Shown here piece by piece: positions 56,096-64,000 of a stretch of 64,000 nucleotides of DNA (positions within the stretch are counted from its first letter, which is position 1; each line of letters begins with the position of its first letter). Made by a program: the position numbers and the translations under genes. The DNA comes from Myxococcota bacterium (GTDB lineage: Bacteria; Myxococcota_A; UBA9160; SMWR01), in assembly GCA_022447545.1 (NCBI GenBank), contig JAKVBI010000001.1, positions 62,001 through 126,000 on the forward strand. Direction: 5' to 3'. The notes beneath the pieces are model-generated. The model did no database searches and had not been told where the DNA came from. It was given only the letters and a program-made list of their open reading frames with translations.

Positions 56096-57016
56096 TCACA
56101 AACGAGTCAGCCAGCGCTCGTACTTGCTCTCACGCCCGGCCGCGATGTCGAAGAAACTCGTCTGCAGCAATTTCGTGATGGGCCCTCGGCGCCCGTCGGC
56201 GATCGTGCGCCGGTCCACCTCACGGATCGGAGTCACTTCCGCGGCTGTGCCTGTCAGAAACAACTCGTCAGCAATGTAGAGTTCGTCTCGCGTGACAGTG
56301 CGTTCTTCGATGGGAATTCCCTTGTCGCGAGCCACCTCGATCACTGAGGAACGCGTGATCCCAGCGAGCACCGTGTGAAGTGGTGGCGTCGTGAGCACAC
56401 CGTCGCGGACCATAAAAAGGTTCTCGCCGCTCGCCTCGGCCACCAAACCCTCGGTATCGAGCAGGATGGCCTCATCGTATCCATCGAGCAGGGCTTCGCG
56501 CTTGGCGAGGATGGAGTTGACGTAGTCGCCGCACGTCTTTCCTTTGGTCATTTTTGCATTGGGGAAGTGGCGATTGAAGGTCGACACCTTGGCGCGGATG
56601 CCGTGCTCCATGGATTCCTCGCCGAGGTACTTGCCCCACTCGTAAGCGATGATGGCAACGCGGATCGCATTGCCCCCGGGGTTGAGACCCATTTCGCCGT
56701 CCCCGATGAAGACGATGGGGCGGATGTAGCCCTCGCTCAGGTGGTTCTGACCGAGCGTCTCGAGAATCGCCGCCTGGATCTCATCATGCGAGAACGGCAC
56801 CTCCAGGAGGTTGATATGGGCCGAATCGAAGAGCCTCCGCACGTGCTCGGGTAGGCGAAAGACAGCCGCCGAGCCGTCGTCGGTTCGATAGCTGCGAATC
56901 CCCTCGAAGACCCCCAACCCGTAGTGGAGGGTATGGGTCAGGACGTGGACATTGGCATCCGCCCAATCCACGAATTCCCCGTCCATCCAGATCTTCTCGC
57001 CCGTCACCGCAACCAT
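56096..57016 (-). CDS. ilvE: Branched-chain amino acid aminotransferase (class IV PLP)
   Basis: A 306-residue class IV aminotransferase, the family's usual length: IWMDGEFVDWADANVHVLTH, LHYGLGVFEGIRSY, the PLP Lys region NAKMTKGKTCGDYVNS, DEAILLDTEGLVAEASGENL and LFLTGTAAEVTPI. It interconverts branched-chain amino acids and oxo-acids. The ATG at 57016 has GGAGG 6 nt upstream; the 42-residue upstream extension is not coding-like. It is downstream of gatCAB on the same strand, after a 178-nt gap. Confidence 0.97.
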   Translation of the reverse strand: MVAVTGEKIWMDGEFVDWADANVHVLTHTLHYGLGVFEGIRSYRTDDGSAAVFRLPEHVRRLFDSAHINLLEVPFSHDEIQAAILETLGQNHLSEGYIRPIVFIGDGEMGLNPGGNAIRVAIIAYEWGKYLGEESMEHGIRAKVSTFNRHFPNAKMTKGKTCGDYVNSILAKREALLDGYDEAILLDTEGLVAEASGENLFMVRDGVLTTPPLHTVLAGITRSSVIEVARDKGIPIEERTVTRDELYIADELFLTGTAAEVTPIREVDRRTIADGRRGPITKLLQTSFFDIAAGRESKYERWLTRL

Positions 57017-57194
57017 CGCTGCCTCCGCGAAGGGATACGGGAAAGAGCCACACCCGGGCTCTGCCCCTGTCTCGAGACATCCTAGCGATCGAGCCGCAAC
57101 GGGGCACCGCCCGTCCGGTCCCCCGGGGCTCCCCGCCCCCATGACCGGGTTCCGGTTTCAGTTTGAGTTCGGAAGGGTGGCAACGAGCAGCGGG

Positions 57195-58634
57195 TTAACT
57201 CAGGCGCCTCGAAAGCAGGTCCCGAACCGCTCCAGGGTCCGCTTTGCCCTCGGTACGTCTCATGACCTGGCCCATGAGGAAGTTCAGGACCTTGCCCTCT
57301 CCCGCGCGATATCGCTCGACATCCTCGGGGTGGTCGGCGATGACCTGGTCGACCACTCCCTCGAGGACGCCGCTGTCCGTGACCGCCTCGAGTCCTCGCT
57401 CGGAGGCCAGGGCGGTCGGGTCCCCTCCCCGCTCCACGAGTTCAGGAAGTAGCTCCCGAGCACTCTTCGGGGTCACTCGCCCCTCCTCCACCAGGCCCAC
57501 CAGCGCAGCGAATTGGTCGGGTGTGAGAACCACGTCCTCGATGCCAATTTCGAGTTGCCCCAGCACCTGGGCCAGATCGCGCAGCATCCATTTCGCGATG
57601 GGTTTCGCGGAACCCTGAGTAACAACCGCTGCCTCGAAGAACTCAGCGCTCGCTCGGCTGGCCGTCAGTTGTACCGCCTCGTCGTCCGACAACGCGTACT
57701 GCTCCCGAAAACGTGCGCGCCGGTCCTCGGGCAACTCGGGCAATTCATCGCGCACCCGATCGATGTCAGCGAGGTCGATCTGGAGAGGAATCAGATCGGG
57801 GTCGGGGAAATAGCGGTAATCGTCGGCATCCTCCTTGAGGCGCAGAACACGAGTTCGTTGGGACGAAGCGTCGAACGCCATCGTTGCCTGCTGCACGGCG
57901 ACACCATCGTCCAACAATTCACCCTGCCGATCGATTTCAGCGTGGAGGGCCTCTTCAACGAAGCGAAAGGAGTTGAGGTTCTTCAACTCGGTGCGGGTAC
58001 CGAACTCGCTGGTTCCCGGTTCCCGCAGAGAAATGTTCGCATCACATCGAAAGTGCCCCTTCTCCATATCGGCATCCGTCACATCCACGTATCGGAGGAT
58101 CGAACGCAGCGTCCGGAGATACGCAGCTGCCTCGGCGGGCGAACGCAGATCGGGCTCCGAGACGATCTCGAGCAGTGGAATACCCGCACGGTTCAAATCG
58201 ACGTGAGTCGCATGGCCGCCCGTGATCTCCGAATCGTGGATCGACTTTCCGGCATCCTCCTCCATGTGGATTCGCGTTAGTCGGACCCGTTTGGTCAAAC
58301 CCTCGCCCAGCTCAATGTCGATCCACCCCCCAGTGGCCAGAGGTTCCTCGTACTGAGAGATCTGATAGCCCTTGGGCAGATCGGGATAGAAGTAATTCTT
58401 GCGGGCAAAAACCGAGTAGGGGTGAATCTCACAGTGCGTCGCCAGGGCAGCCCGGATGGCGAGTTCGACCGCCTGACCGTTGAGCACTGGCAGAACTCCG
58501 GGCAATGCGAGACAGACTGGATGAACGCTGTGGTTGGGCTCCTCTCCGTAGGAGACGGGCGCAGGACTGAACAGCTTGGACTCGGTCCTGAGCTGGGTGT
58601 GAACCTCCAGGCCGATGACAACTTCGTAGTCCAT
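57195..58634 (-). CDS. gatB: Asp-tRNA(Asn)/Glu-tRNA(Gln) amidotransferase subunit GatB
   Basis: A 479-residue protein: YEVVIGLEVHTQLRTESKLF, LPGVLPVLNGQAVELAIRAA, RKNYFYPDLPKGYQISQYE and CDANISLREPGTSEFGTRTE. The C-terminal YqeY-like helical tail (about 330-475) binds tRNA. It activates the mischarged aminoacyl-tRNA and receives ammonia from GatA. ATG with TGGAG 7 nt upstream. Third gene of gatCAB. Confidence 0.98.
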   Translation of the reverse strand: MDYEVVIGLEVHTQLRTESKLFSPAPVSYGEEPNHSVHPVCLALPGVLPVLNGQAVELAIRAALATHCEIHPYSVFARKNYFYPDLPKGYQISQYEEPLATGGWIDIELGEGLTKRVRLTRIHMEEDAGKSIHDSEITGGHATHVDLNRAGIPLLEIVSEPDLRSPAEAAAYLRTLRSILRYVDVTDADMEKGHFRCDANISLREPGTSEFGTRTELKNLNSFRFVEEALHAEIDRQGELLDDGVAVQQATMAFDASSQRTRVLRLKEDADDYRYFPDPDLIPLQIDLADIDRVRDELPELPEDRRARFREQYALSDDEAVQLTASRASAEFFEAAVVTQGSAKPIAKWMLRDLAQVLGQLEIGIEDVVLTPDQFAALVGLVEEGRVTPKSARELLPELVERGGDPTALASERGLEAVTDSGVLEGVVDQVIADHPEDVERYRAGEGKVLNFLMGQVMRRTEGKADPGAVRDLLSRRLS

Positions 58635-58663
58635 GACTTGCTCCAGTTCCCGCTCGCAGGTCT

Positions 58664-60133
58664 TCAGATCGCGGTGGGAACCGCGGTGTGGTGAGAAGTC
58701 AGGCGTTGAAAGACGTCGGCGGCCCGTAACAGGGTCGCTTCCTGCAGAGGCCCTCCGAGCAGTTGGAGGCCTGCAGGCAGCCCTCCGGCCATGCCACAGG
58801 GCACCGATATTCCCGGTATGCCTGCGAGATTCGCCGACACCGTATAAATGTCACCGAGGTACATCGAGAGCGGGTCGCCCGTCTTTTCACCCAAGCGAAA
58901 AGCCGTCTCGGGGCAGGTCGGTGTGGCGATCACATCGCACTCGTCGAAGGCTTTCTGAAAATCGTCCAACACGAGCGCACGAACCTGCTGTGCCTTGCGG
59001 TAGTAGGCATCGTAGTAGCCCGCCGACAACACATACGTCCCTAACATGATGCGGCGCTTGACCTCTTCTCCGAACCCCTCGGACCGAGAGAGAAAGTACA
59101 TCTGGGAAAGATCCGTCGCGGACGCAGCGCGCCTTCCGTACCTCACGCCGTCGTAGCGAGCCAAGTTGCTCGATGCCTCCGCCGTGGCGATCAGGTAATA
59201 GGTGGCCACCGCGAATCTCGTGTGGGGAAGCGAGACCTCGCGAACCTTGGCGCCTGCCCTCTCCAAAACCGAGACCCCGTCGCGAACGGCGGCAAGCACG
59301 CCCGGATCCACACCCTCATCCAAGAAATATTCTCGCGGCAAACCGATTACCAGGTCGGAGATATCACCCGTGAGTTCCTCCGAAAAACGCGGCACAGGCT
59401 CTCGGAGCGACGTCGAGTCCGCCGGATCGTGGCCGGCGATGGCTTCGAGCAGCAAAGCGGCATCTCCAGCATCGCGAGTGAAAACACCAATCTGATCCAG
59501 GGAGGATGCGAAGGCGACGAGGCCCCAGCGTGAGACACGCCCATAGGTCGGCTTCATTCCCACGACTCCGCAGTGGGAAGCAGGCTGTCGGATCGAGCCG
59601 CCGGTATCGCTGCCCAGCGCCGCCGGTACGATCCGGGACGCGACAGCTACCGCGGATCCTCCTGAGGATCCCCCCGGGGCGCGGTCGAGATCCCAGGGGT
59701 TCGATGTCGGCCGAAAACAGGAGTGTTCCGTGGAAGAACCCATGGCAAATTCATCGAGGTTGGTTCGGCCGACGATCACCGCACCCCTGGACCGCAGCCG
59801 CTCCACGACGGTCGACGTATAAGGCGAGACGAATCCCTCGAGGATGCGCGAGGCGCAGGAGGTCGGCTCCCCCTCCATGACCATGTTGTCCTTGATCGCC
59901 ACCGGAACCCCATCGAGGGGCGAGAGGGTTCGTCCCGCCGCCCTCCGTGCATCGGCAGCCGCTGCGTCTTCCAGCGCTCCCTCGGCACGCATTCCGGTGA
60001 AGGCCCCGAGTGCTTCATCCAGGGCATCGGCGCGTTCCAGCGCCTCGTTCACGATGCCCACGGAAGTCCCCTCACCCGAGTCCAGCAGATCTCGGACGCC
60101 GCGAAGCGAGGGAAGGGGTGAAGACGCTTCCAC
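58664..60133 (-). CDS. gatA: Glutamyl/aspartyl-tRNA amidotransferase subunit GatA
   Basis: A 489-residue amidase-signature protein. The Ser-cisSer-Lys triad is visible: Lys in [10 protein letters not shown], cis-Ser in [14 protein letters not shown] and nucleophile Ser in [12 protein letters not shown]. It hydrolyses glutamine and channels ammonia to GatB. The GTG start has GAGGGA overlapping the gatC stop, 4 nt upstream, so gatC and gatA are coupled. The complex implies that this organism forms Asn-tRNA, Gln-tRNA or both by transamidation. Confidence 0.98.
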   Translation of the reverse strand: MEASSPLPSLRGVRDLLDSGEGTSVGIVNEALERADALDEALGAFTGMRAEGALEDAAAADARRAAGRTLSPLDGVPVAIKDNMVMEGEPTSCASRILEGFVSPYTSTVVERLRSRGAVIVGRTNLDEFAMGSSTEHSCFRPTSNPWDLDRAPGGSSGGSAVAVASRIVPAALGSDTGGSIRQPASHCGVVGMKPTYGRVSRWGLVAFASSLDQIGVFTRDAGDAALLLEAIAGHDPADSTSLREPVPRFSEELTGDISDLVIGLPREYFLDEGVDPGVLAAVRDGVSVLERAGAKVREVSLPHTRFAVATYYLIATAEASSNLARYDGVRYGRRAASATDLSQMYFLSRSEGFGEEVKRRIMLGTYVLSAGYYDAYYRKAQQVRALVLDDFQKAFDECDVIATPTCPETAFRLGEKTGDPLSMYLGDIYTVSANLAGIPGISVPCGMAGGLPAGLQLLGGPLQEATLLRAADVFQRLTSHHTAVPTAI

Positions 60134-60137
60134 TCCC

Positions 60138-60443
60138 TCAGCCCTCTTCTTCGCCGTCGATCACTCGCGGTACGACAAATGCCGAACCGGCGCTCTCGGG
60201 CGCATTGACGACGGCGGCCTGGGGATCCAGAGGTGCAGCGGCTCGATCTTCACGAAGCGGCGTGGCCAGGGGAAGAACGTGCGACATCGGGCGCACGTCG
60301 GTCGTATCGACCTCTTCCAGGGTCTCGACGTAGTCGAGGATCGCTTCGAGTTCGGTCGAGAGTCGCTCGACCTCGGCATCCGTCAGGGATAGACGTGCCA
60401 GCACGGCCACATGTTCCACCTGCTCCCGCGAAATTCGCGCCAT
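60138..60443 (-). CDS. gatC: Glutamyl/aspartyl-tRNA amidotransferase subunit GatC
   Basis: A 101-residue protein, the usual length: [40 protein letters not shown] and the C-terminal LREDRAA. It clamps GatA to GatB. The ATG is 6 nt after TAGTCT without a Shine-Dalgarno, suggesting a leaderless mRNA. First gene of gatCAB. Confidence 0.97.
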   Translation of the reverse strand: MARISREQVEHVAVLARLSLTDAEVERLSTELEAILDYVETLEEVDTTDVRPMSHVLPLATPLREDRAAAPLDPQAAVVNAPESAGSAFVVPRVIDGEEEG

Positions 60444-60449
60444 GGCTCA

Positions 60450-60455
60450 AGACTA
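60450..60455 (-). promoter_or_regulatory. -10 element giving a leaderless gatCAB mRNA
   Basis: TAGTCT on the minus strand, TGAGCC, then the gatC ATG at 60443. No clear -35 at 17 nt. Confidence 0.35.
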
Positions 60456-60588
60456 GCAGGTTGGCAACCTTCACCGTTTCCCCAACGCTGCTTCAACCGT
60501 CGGCGGGGATGCTCGAGACGAGCTCTAGCGAGAGCGAGATTCCCAGTCGGGAGCCCCGAAGAGGCCACTGTGATAGCCTCGCGCCCGA

Positions 60589-62037
60589 ATGAGCGAGCTA
60601 TCCGAGCTTTTCGCGGACTTTTCCGACCCCCTTCGCCTCGGGATCGCGGACCTCGGTTGGTCCGAACCCACCCCGGTTCAGGAGCGCGTCATCCCCCGCA
60701 TGCGGGAGGGGACCGATCTCATCGTGCAAGCCCAGACCGGGAGCGGCAAGACGGGAGCATTCGGCCTCCCCATCATCCTCAACTTCGATCCCGAGATCGC
60801 GGCCTGCCAGTCACTGATCATGACGCCCACAAGGGAACTCGCCAACCAGGTGGCAGGCGAGATTGCCGCCCTGTCGAAACACACTGGCCTGCGATGCCTC
60901 GCCGTTTACGGGGGTGTCGGCTATCAGCACCAGATCGATGGAATCGAAGCCGGCGCACACGTGATCGTCGGCACTCCGGGTCGGATGCTCGACCATCTCG
61001 GTGCGGGTCGACTCAAAGTCGATTCACTCCGAACCCTGATTCTCGACGAAGCCGACGAACTTCTTTCGCTCGGATTCTGGCCGGACATGCGAGAAATCTC
61101 CAAGTACCTGCCAAAACAACGACAGTCGTGCTTGTTCTCGGCCACGATGCCCGAGCGTGTTCAGTCCCTCGCTCGGGTGTTCTTGAGCGATCCCAGCTTC
61201 GTCTCTCTGTCCGAGGACCAGTTGGCACCCCAGGAGATCCAGCACTTCTTCGTGGTGACCACGGCTCAGGAAAAGGAGGCAAACCTCGCGAGAATCCTCG
61301 AATACGAGGAGCCCGAGAGCGCCATCATCTTCTGCAACACCAAGGACGACGTTCGGTTCGTCACCTCCTACCTTCAGCGCCGGGGATTCGACGCAGACCA
61401 GATCTCCGGAGACCTCAGTCAGGCCGCGCGAGAACAGGCCATGGGCCGAATCAAAGCCGGCCAGCTTCGCTTTCTGGTGGCCACGGATGTCGCAGCTCGA
61501 GGCATCGACATCAGCGACCTGACCCACGTGATCGGCTACTCGGCCCCCCAATCGCCGGAGGTCTACGTCCACCGGACTGGCAGAACGGGGAGAGCGGGCA
61601 AAGCGGGGGTTGCCATCTCGTTGGTTTCCGGACTGGACATCGGGAACTTCCGCCAACTTCAGCAGGTCAACAAGATCGAGATCACGGAACGCGAAGTCCC
61701 GTCGGAAGAGGTGATCATCGAGCGGCTCCAGGATCAGCTGTCGGTCAAGGTCGAGCAGGAGATCCGGGAGATCCCTCAACGTGAGCGCGCGTGGAAGATC
61801 GATCGCTTCTTGCCAATTGTCGATTCCCTGGCGAACAACGACGAGGGACGGAAGCAATTGGCCGCAATCTGCGCGTCATTCCTGAAGGAGCACAGACCCG
61901 ACACCCGGGTGGATAGCGTCGAGGCCGCGCCCAAAGACCGTCCCGACGAGCGAGCCCCGTCGCGAAGCGGCTCCAAGCGCCGCAACGATCGGACCAACCG
62001 AGGTGGCGGCGGGCGGCGACGGCGGCGACCCCGCTGA
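60589..62037 (+). CDS. DEAD-box RNA helicase
   Basis: A 482-residue ATP-dependent RNA helicase. In order: PTPVQ (Q motif), AQTGSGKT (I), PTRELANQ (Ia), TPGRML (Ib), LDEADELL (II), FSATMP (III), ATDVAARGIDI (V) and HRTGRTGRAG (VI). After the two RecA domains comes a DbpA/CsdA-like region with RIP-like segments, then a basic RGG-type tail (TNRGGGGRRRRRPR). No Shine-Dalgarno is visible before the ATG; a GATAGC hexamer lies 11-12 nt upstream. It is followed 9 nt later by the LOG gene. Confidence 0.97.
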   Translation: MSELSELFADFSDPLRLGIADLGWSEPTPVQERVIPRMREGTDLIVQAQTGSGKTGAFGLPIILNFDPEIAACQSLIMTPTRELANQVAGEIAALSKHTGLRCLAVYGGVGYQHQIDGIEAGAHVIVGTPGRMLDHLGAGRLKVDSLRTLILDEADELLSLGFWPDMREISKYLPKQRQSCLFSATMPERVQSLARVFLSDPSFVSLSEDQLAPQEIQHFFVVTTAQEKEANLARILEYEEPESAIIFCNTKDDVRFVTSYLQRRGFDADQISGDLSQAAREQAMGRIKAGQLRFLVATDVAARGIDISDLTHVIGYSAPQSPEVYVHRTGRTGRAGKAGVAISLVSGLDIGNFRQLQQVNKIEITEREVPSEEVIIERLQDQLSVKVEQEIREIPQRERAWKIDRFLPIVDSLANNDEGRKQLAAICASFLKEHRPDTRVDSVEAAPKDRPDERAPSRSGSKRRNDRTNRGGGGRRRRRPR

Positions 62038-62046
62038 ACCCGTGCC

Positions 62047-62595
62047 GTGAGGATTGCGGTCTACTGTGCGTCGAGCCCACGCGCCCCGGAGAGGTACCTC
62101 GCCGACGCTCGGAGCTTAGGCGACGAAATTGCCCGCAGGGGACACTCGCTCGTTTATGGGGGCGTGCGAACTGGATCCATGGGTGCACTGGCCGATGCTG
62201 CCCTGGAGGCCGGTGGACGCGTCTACGGCGTCATCGACCAGCGAACCCTCGAGGCCGGCGACCAGCACACGGGACTCCATGAAATCGTGTGCGTCGGCGA
62301 TCCCAGAAAACGCAAAGCGAGCCTCGAAGAACGAGCCGATGCCTTCATCTCGCTCCCCGGGGGACTGGGAACCCTCGAAGAATTGGCCGAGACGCTGTCC
62401 CTCCGCAAGCAGCGGCTCCACGCCCGCCCGATCGTTCTGGTCGACACGTTGGGTTTCTTCGGAGGCCTCATCACGCAACTCGAACGTTCCCTGGAAGTGG
62501 GATTCGACGGATCCGATTGCCAGGCGTTTCCTCTCCTCACACAGGATCCCCGGGAGGCGGTGACGCTGTGTGAGGACCACGCCGTACGCGAGTAA
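62047..62595 (+). CDS. LOG-family (TIGR00730) Rossmann-fold protein
   Basis: A 182-residue LOG (Lonely Guy)-type protein: IAVYCASSPRAP, GHSLVYGGVRTGSMGALADA, PRKRKASLEERADAFISLPG and GGLGTLEELAETLSLRKQ. The PGGxGTxxE motif and the upstream Arg-Lys are the signature of cytokinin riboside 5'-monophosphate phosphoribohydrolases; bacterial members are widespread nucleotide N-glycosidases. The GTG start lies 9 nt after the helicase stop. Confidence 0.93.
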   Translation: MRIAVYCASSPRAPERYLADARSLGDEIARRGHSLVYGGVRTGSMGALADAALEAGGRVYGVIDQRTLEAGDQHTGLHEIVCVGDPRKRKASLEERADAFISLPGGLGTLEELAETLSLRKQRLHARPIVLVDTLGFFGGLITQLERSLEVGFDGSDCQAFPLLTQDPREAVTLCEDHAVRE

Positions 62596-62619
62596 CCAAG
62601 CGCCGCCGGTCCACGCCTC

Positions 62620-63564
62620 TCAGGCCGGCATCCAGCGCACCGCGGCGCCTCCCTCCGCGCTGCGAAGTCCAAGGCGGCGATCGGCGGGATCCAGCACCAC
62701 CAGCTGGCTTGCAGTGGTTTCATTGGAGAGCAGACCTTCGATATCCTCCACGCCGCCCGGAGGACGTTCGGCCAGCCGCTTGGCCACATCGTTTTCGGTT
62801 TCTGCGCCAACCGCATCCACCAGCAGACCTTCCGCAGGGCGCAGCACCCGGCACTCGTCGCCCAGGATCTCGACGCCGGCGACCTCGCCGCTCTCGTCGC
62901 CAATCAGCAGCTTGGCCCGACCACCCGTGGGTCGCGCGAGGCACCAATCGAGCGCCCCTTCGATACTGCCAAAACGCGCTAGACAGTCGTTGACCAGCAG
63001 CAACGCAGGGGCCGCACAGTTTCCAGGAGCGCCCCCGCCCGGAATACACACCACACCGAGGCCCGCTTCGTTGACTCCCGCCAGGGCCGAGGTCAGCCAG
63101 GGAACCGTCACCTCCACCGAGCGGTGACACCCGTCCGGACGACTCCGCCGAACCACGACCCGAGGCGCAACCCTCGCAGCCAGAAAGCTCGCGCTGGGAA
63201 CACTCCGTTCGCTGCGTCGCGCGGCGACTGCCAGAGATCCACGGATCATCCGCGGTGGAAGGCCGGCGGCCTGGAAGGCGACTTGCCGGGCCAGCCAGCT
63301 CGTCGGCACCCCGGCACCCCGCGCGATGCCCTCCAGAGTCTCGGCTTGATGAGGAAAATGTCGTCGAAAGTCCCGGGCGACGCGCGCGGTGTGTGCGTCT
63401 CGGCGGCCCAATCGATGGGCAAACCGCACCTGAGCTGGAAGTTCGTGGAAGCTTCCGAGCAGAAGATCTCGGCATGCAGTTCCCTGGCTTCTGCCCATGT
63501 CTCGAGGGGCTCCCTCACAGAGCACCTCGATCAAGCTGGGACAGTCCGCCCCCGATTCACTCAA
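62620..63564 (-). CDS. C45-like (acyl-CoA:6-APA acyltransferase-related) hydrolase
   Basis: A 314-residue protein. The first 120 residues have EGAPRDMGRSQGTACRDLLL and ETLEGIARGAGVPTSWL, as in the C45/AAT Ntn-hydrolase family. The core AGVNEAGLGVVCIPGGG and LLVNDCLARFGSIEGALDWC is also family-like. The usual autoprocessing Cys (GC-T/S after the leader) is not obvious; the region where it should be reads RSVPSASFLA. Activity is uncertain. The TTG start overlaps the larE stop as TTGA. Confidence 0.8.
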   Translation of the reverse strand: MSESGADCPSLIEVLCEGAPRDMGRSQGTACRDLLLGSFHELPAQVRFAHRLGRRDAHTARVARDFRRHFPHQAETLEGIARGAGVPTSWLARQVAFQAAGLPPRMIRGSLAVAARRSERSVPSASFLAARVAPRVVVRRSRPDGCHRSVEVTVPWLTSALAGVNEAGLGVVCIPGGGAPGNCAAPALLLVNDCLARFGSIEGALDWCLARPTGGRAKLLIGDESGEVAGVEILGDECRVLRPAEGLLVDAVGAETENDVAKRLAERPPGGVEDIEGLLSNETTASQLVVLDPADRRLGLRSAEGGAAVRWMPA

Positions 63565-64000
63565 CGTCCCCGCCCCGTCTGCGATGCAGCGGGCGCAGGC
63601 AAAATGGACAGCACCTCGTTGAGCGATCCAGTGCGGTATCCCTCGAGATCGAGCGAAACCCAGCGAAAGCCCAGCGGCTTGATGACCTCCACGATTTGGC
63701 GACTCATTTCCGGATCGAAGGCGCGAGGCAGTTCGGACGGCTCGATCTCCACGCGAGCGAGGTCACCGTGATGTCGGAGCCGCACCTGTCTGAAGCCGAG
63801 CCCACGCAGTCGCTCCTCGCCCTCATCCACCTGACGCAGGCGCTCGGGGGTGACCTCGGTTCCGTAGGGCAATCGCGACGAGAGACAGGCCGAAGCGGGC
63901 AGCTCCGCCGTGGGGAGCCCCGCGCTCGCGGACAGTTCGCGAATTTCGCTCTTCGACAACCCCGCTGCCAACAGTGGCGAGATCACACCGTGCTCGTCGG
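63561..64000 (-). CDS. larE: ATP-dependent sacrificial sulfur transferase LarE, 3' part
   Basis: Only the C-terminal about 146 residues are in the window; the gene continues beyond 64000. Conserved segments: ISPLLAAGLSKSEIRELS, PASACLSSRLPYGTEVTPER (with the Cys used for sulfur sacrifice) and the C-terminal PLGFRWVSLDLEGYRTGSLN. LarE builds the pincer nickel cofactor of lactate racemase and related enzymes. It is followed by the C45-like gene with a TTGA overlap. Confidence 0.93.
   Translation of the reverse strand, partial: DEHGVISPLLAAGLSKSEIRELSASAGLPTAELPASACLSSRLPYGTEVTPERLRQVDEGEERLRGLGFRQVRLRHHGDLARVEIEPSELPRAFDPEMSRQIVEVIKPLGFRWVSLDLEGYRTGSLNEVLSILPAPAASQTGRGR

Noticed and set aside
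60411-61784. A 457-codon frame overlapping the DEAD-box gene in another frame
   Set aside because: The helicase frame carries all motifs; this one is Arg/Pro-rich shadow.

Overview
The window is GC-rich, densely coding DNA from a diderm, LPS-bearing bacterium. It carries waaF, an ydbH-ynbE-ydbL set, msrPQ and lipoprotein-type genes. The gene content resembles uncultured Myxococcota or other former Deltaproteobacteria: many F420-type luciferase-like (LLM) oxidoreductases, SDRs, family III CoA-transferases, soluble P450s and amidohydrolases beside ordinary housekeeping genes. This placement is an inference from gene content; there is no rRNA or other phylogenetic marker. I see no tRNA, rRNA, CRISPR array, insertion sequence or prophage.

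Layout. 1-5944: ydbH-ynbE-ydbL (envelope lipid transport), an extended SDR and htpG. 6123-9391: a double-domain CoA-transferase and an SDR. 9404-12242 (minus): an LLM oxidoreductase and a GT39-like membrane glycosyltransferase. 12440-19408: a small-molecule oxidation island. It has an SDR, a five-gene minus-strand operon (P450, SDR, LLM, SnoaL-like, ABM monooxygenase-like), a divergent second P450 and a haem-oxygenase-like diiron-type protein. 19474-26334: an orphan protein with a DUF3553-like module, an amidohydrolase, an exported FG-GAP protein with a glutathione peroxidase, an exported SlyD-like FKBP, and a PD-(D/E)XK-like protein. 26497-32078 (minus): a sigma-70 factor and a tesA plus ABC exporter trio. 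32184-38968: a possible zinc-ribbon ORF, a LuxR-type regulator, an HD protein, htpX, msrPQ, a small conserved-looking protein and a TraB-family protein. 39214-45946: waaF, a tyrosine phosphatase coupled to a Crp/Fnr regulator, another LLM enzyme and uvrA. 46005-52521 (minus): a membrane cluster of metallophosphoesterase, MFS/spermidine-synthase-like fusion and TMTC-like TPR protein. 52718-55618: a second double-domain CoA-transferase and a SnoaL-like protein. 55720-64000: hspQ, gatCAB with ilvE, a DEAD-box helicase, a LOG-family protein, a C45-like hydrolase and the 3' end of larE.

The CoA-transferases, SDRs, LLM enzymes, P450s and amidohydrolase suggest activation and oxidation of hydrophobic or cyclic carboxylic acids, but no substrate can be read from the sequence. 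A cross-cutting signal is a set of genes without a visible Shine-Dalgarno whose start codon sits exactly 6 nt after a TANNNT hexamer. That is the geometry of leaderless transcripts.
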